Assembly: GCF_002078875.1 (NCBI RefSeq)
Contig: NC_034410.1
Coordinates: 98,292,384 to 98,356,383 of the forward strand
DNA: 64,000 nt
Direction: 5' to 3'
Origin: Numida meleagris
Lineage: Eukaryota > Chordata > Aves > Galliformes > Numididae
This document shows, piece after piece, positions 62,804 to 64,000 of the stretch. The notes under the pieces were generated by a model, which saw only the letters and a program-made list of their open reading frames with translations, had not been told where the DNA came from and ran no database searches. How positions within the stretch are numbered: the stretch's first letter is position 1; each line of letters begins with the position of its first letter. The position numbers and the translations under genes are program-made.

Positions 62804-62810
<7 letters not shown>
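59143..62810. other. Unique A+T-rich DNA, no proven gene
   Basis: Contains a T17 run (59,429-59,445), a 14-base perfect palindrome (60,037-60,050) and a short Cys/His-rich open frame (62,018-62,203). No mobile element recognised. Confidence 0.55.
59429..59445 (+). repeat. T17 homopolymer
   Basis: Seventeen T residues. No adjoining retrocopy recognised. Confidence 0.9.
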
Positions 62811-62852
<42 letters not shown>

Positions 62853-62863
62853 GTATATATATA
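62811..62863 (+). repeat. GT microsatellite with TA-rich end
   Basis: Seventeen uninterrupted GT units (62,811-62,844) pass into ATATAT, GTGT and ATATATATA. A compound dinucleotide microsatellite, probably length-polymorphic. Confidence 0.97.
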
Positions 62864-64000
62864 GATGCCCTTCAACTCCCTTCTTATTAATAATTCCTCT
62901 CCCAGGCATGGACTGTACCTAGATGGATCTTACGGAAAGACTGAAGATAAGAATAAGGCTTTCTATAATTGAGTGCAGCAGGAAGAGATATTTGTATTAG
63001 GAATCTCTTTCATGCACATTTTTAACTGACATAAATTATTTCAATAATTCATTTTCATTAGGGAAAAACAACCAAGCTTTTAGAAATTTGACCAAAGGAA
63101 GACAGAACTGCTGTTTAATTTACAAGGCAGAAACCATCTGTATATGTACACACCCAAGAACCCGCAGCACGCTATCCACAGGTGGCAAATGTTATACATG
63201 AGCATTAAAGTATTGTGTCCAGAACTTATGTGATATTCCTTTCATTAAGTAAAAAATTTCTGATGGTGCTTTTGTACTCTGAAGACTAAACATACTTTAA
63301 TGCCTGCAAACATTACATCAGAATACAGAGACATGAACTGCTGTGATGTTTAGAATAAGCTCCAACAAAGTAGCAAGTTTTCTTTATATTTACCTAAATA
63401 CAGTACAAGTAATTAAAATGGAAATAAAAACTATAATTGTTTTTTTTTCCCAGTGGGAAGGCAGTCATAACTAATACTTTATTATTATAATCCTCTCAAT
63501 TAATATAAGAGATCTCTAATGATTTTCAAAAATCAAGTCTGGTCTGAAACTTGCCATCTCTATCATAAATGAAATTAACATCCTTCTAAAATCCTATCAC
63601 TCTATCCATCATTAACTTCTGTGTCTTACATTAGTTTGTAATTGAATTCGTATTTTGTACAACTTCATATTGAATTGATTCAAAATAAAGCTAACTTCTC
63701 TATTCCATATTAATTTACCTAATTATAGGTGTTAATATTATTTTATATCATTTTAAACTGCTCTTTTGTTCTATTCACCTCTGGCTTTGTGCTTGCACCT
63801 TACTCCATACAGGCAGCAGACTCTGCCCTGCAAGCCTTTGTTTAACAGAGATGGAGAAGAATGGGCAAGTTGAAGACCCTTTTCCTGGCTAGGGAGGGAG
63901 CAATATTCTGCACCAGAACAGACTTCTCTTCAGTGGTTATCTACAAATAATAGAGGCAGGCTTGGCTTCAGTCCTCTTTCTAAAGGGTAATTCACAGGAT
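62864..64000. other. Unique A+T-rich DNA to the window end
   Basis: No gene, repeat family or RNA gene recognised. Confidence 0.6.

Noticed and set aside
1..64000. CRISPR arrays, bacterial operons, phage genes, tRNA or rRNA genes
   Set aside because: No regularly spaced repeats, no long gene-dense frames, no cloverleaf or rRNA sequence seen. Repeat content points to a bird nuclear genome.

Overview
The window looks like non-coding nuclear DNA from a bird. The main evidence is repeat content: fifteen pieces of Chicken Repeat 1 (CR1) LINE. The best preserved ones end in the CR1 signature, tandem copies of ATTCTATG with no poly-A tail, and several still encode recognisable parts of the CR1 reverse-transcriptase C-terminus. 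CR1-dominated sequence with three short LTRs and no Alu- or B1-like SINEs fits an avian genome, possibly galliform; I cannot name the species. There is no operon, ribosome binding site, rRNA, tRNA or CRISPR array, and almost all short open frames are chance frames in A+T-rich DNA.

Layout. 1-2,145: A+T-rich sequence with one old CR1 tail. 2,151-2,707: a clean solo LTR flanked by 5-bp target-site duplications (CTAAT). 2,713-28,490: a long quiet stretch holding a G-quadruplex motif (3,006-3,025), one CR1 tail (14.5 kb), a possible small signal-peptide-like exon (16,890-16,968) and a purine-rich tract (13.2-13.6 kb). 28.5-34.0 kb: a CR1 cluster of six fragments in both orientations, including a head-to-head pair. 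34-43 kb: mostly unique DNA with a 43-nt near-perfect palindrome at 39,338-39,380. 43.2-47.1 kb: a 330-bp solo LTR, then three CR1s, the last two tail to tail. 47-55 kb: unique DNA with the best host-gene candidate, a minus-strand terminal coding exon at 52,285-52,512. 53.9-59.1 kb: old CR1 pieces, a GC-rich CR1, and the best preserved CR1 (57,914-58,790, with a 261-codon open frame) abutting a second copy of the 43.2-kb LTR. 59.1-64.0 kb: unique DNA with a (GT)17 microsatellite.

How it works together. I see no gene system. The likeliest reading is intron or gene-flank DNA, with at most the 3' end of one minus-strand gene near 52 kb. The rest is a record of retrotransposition: CR1 insertion by 3'-end-primed reverse transcription with 5' truncation, internal deletions, and ERV insertions reduced to solo LTRs. 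Repeat-family calls rest on recognition of conserved motifs, not a database search. Exon calls rest on splice-site and reading-frame inspection only.
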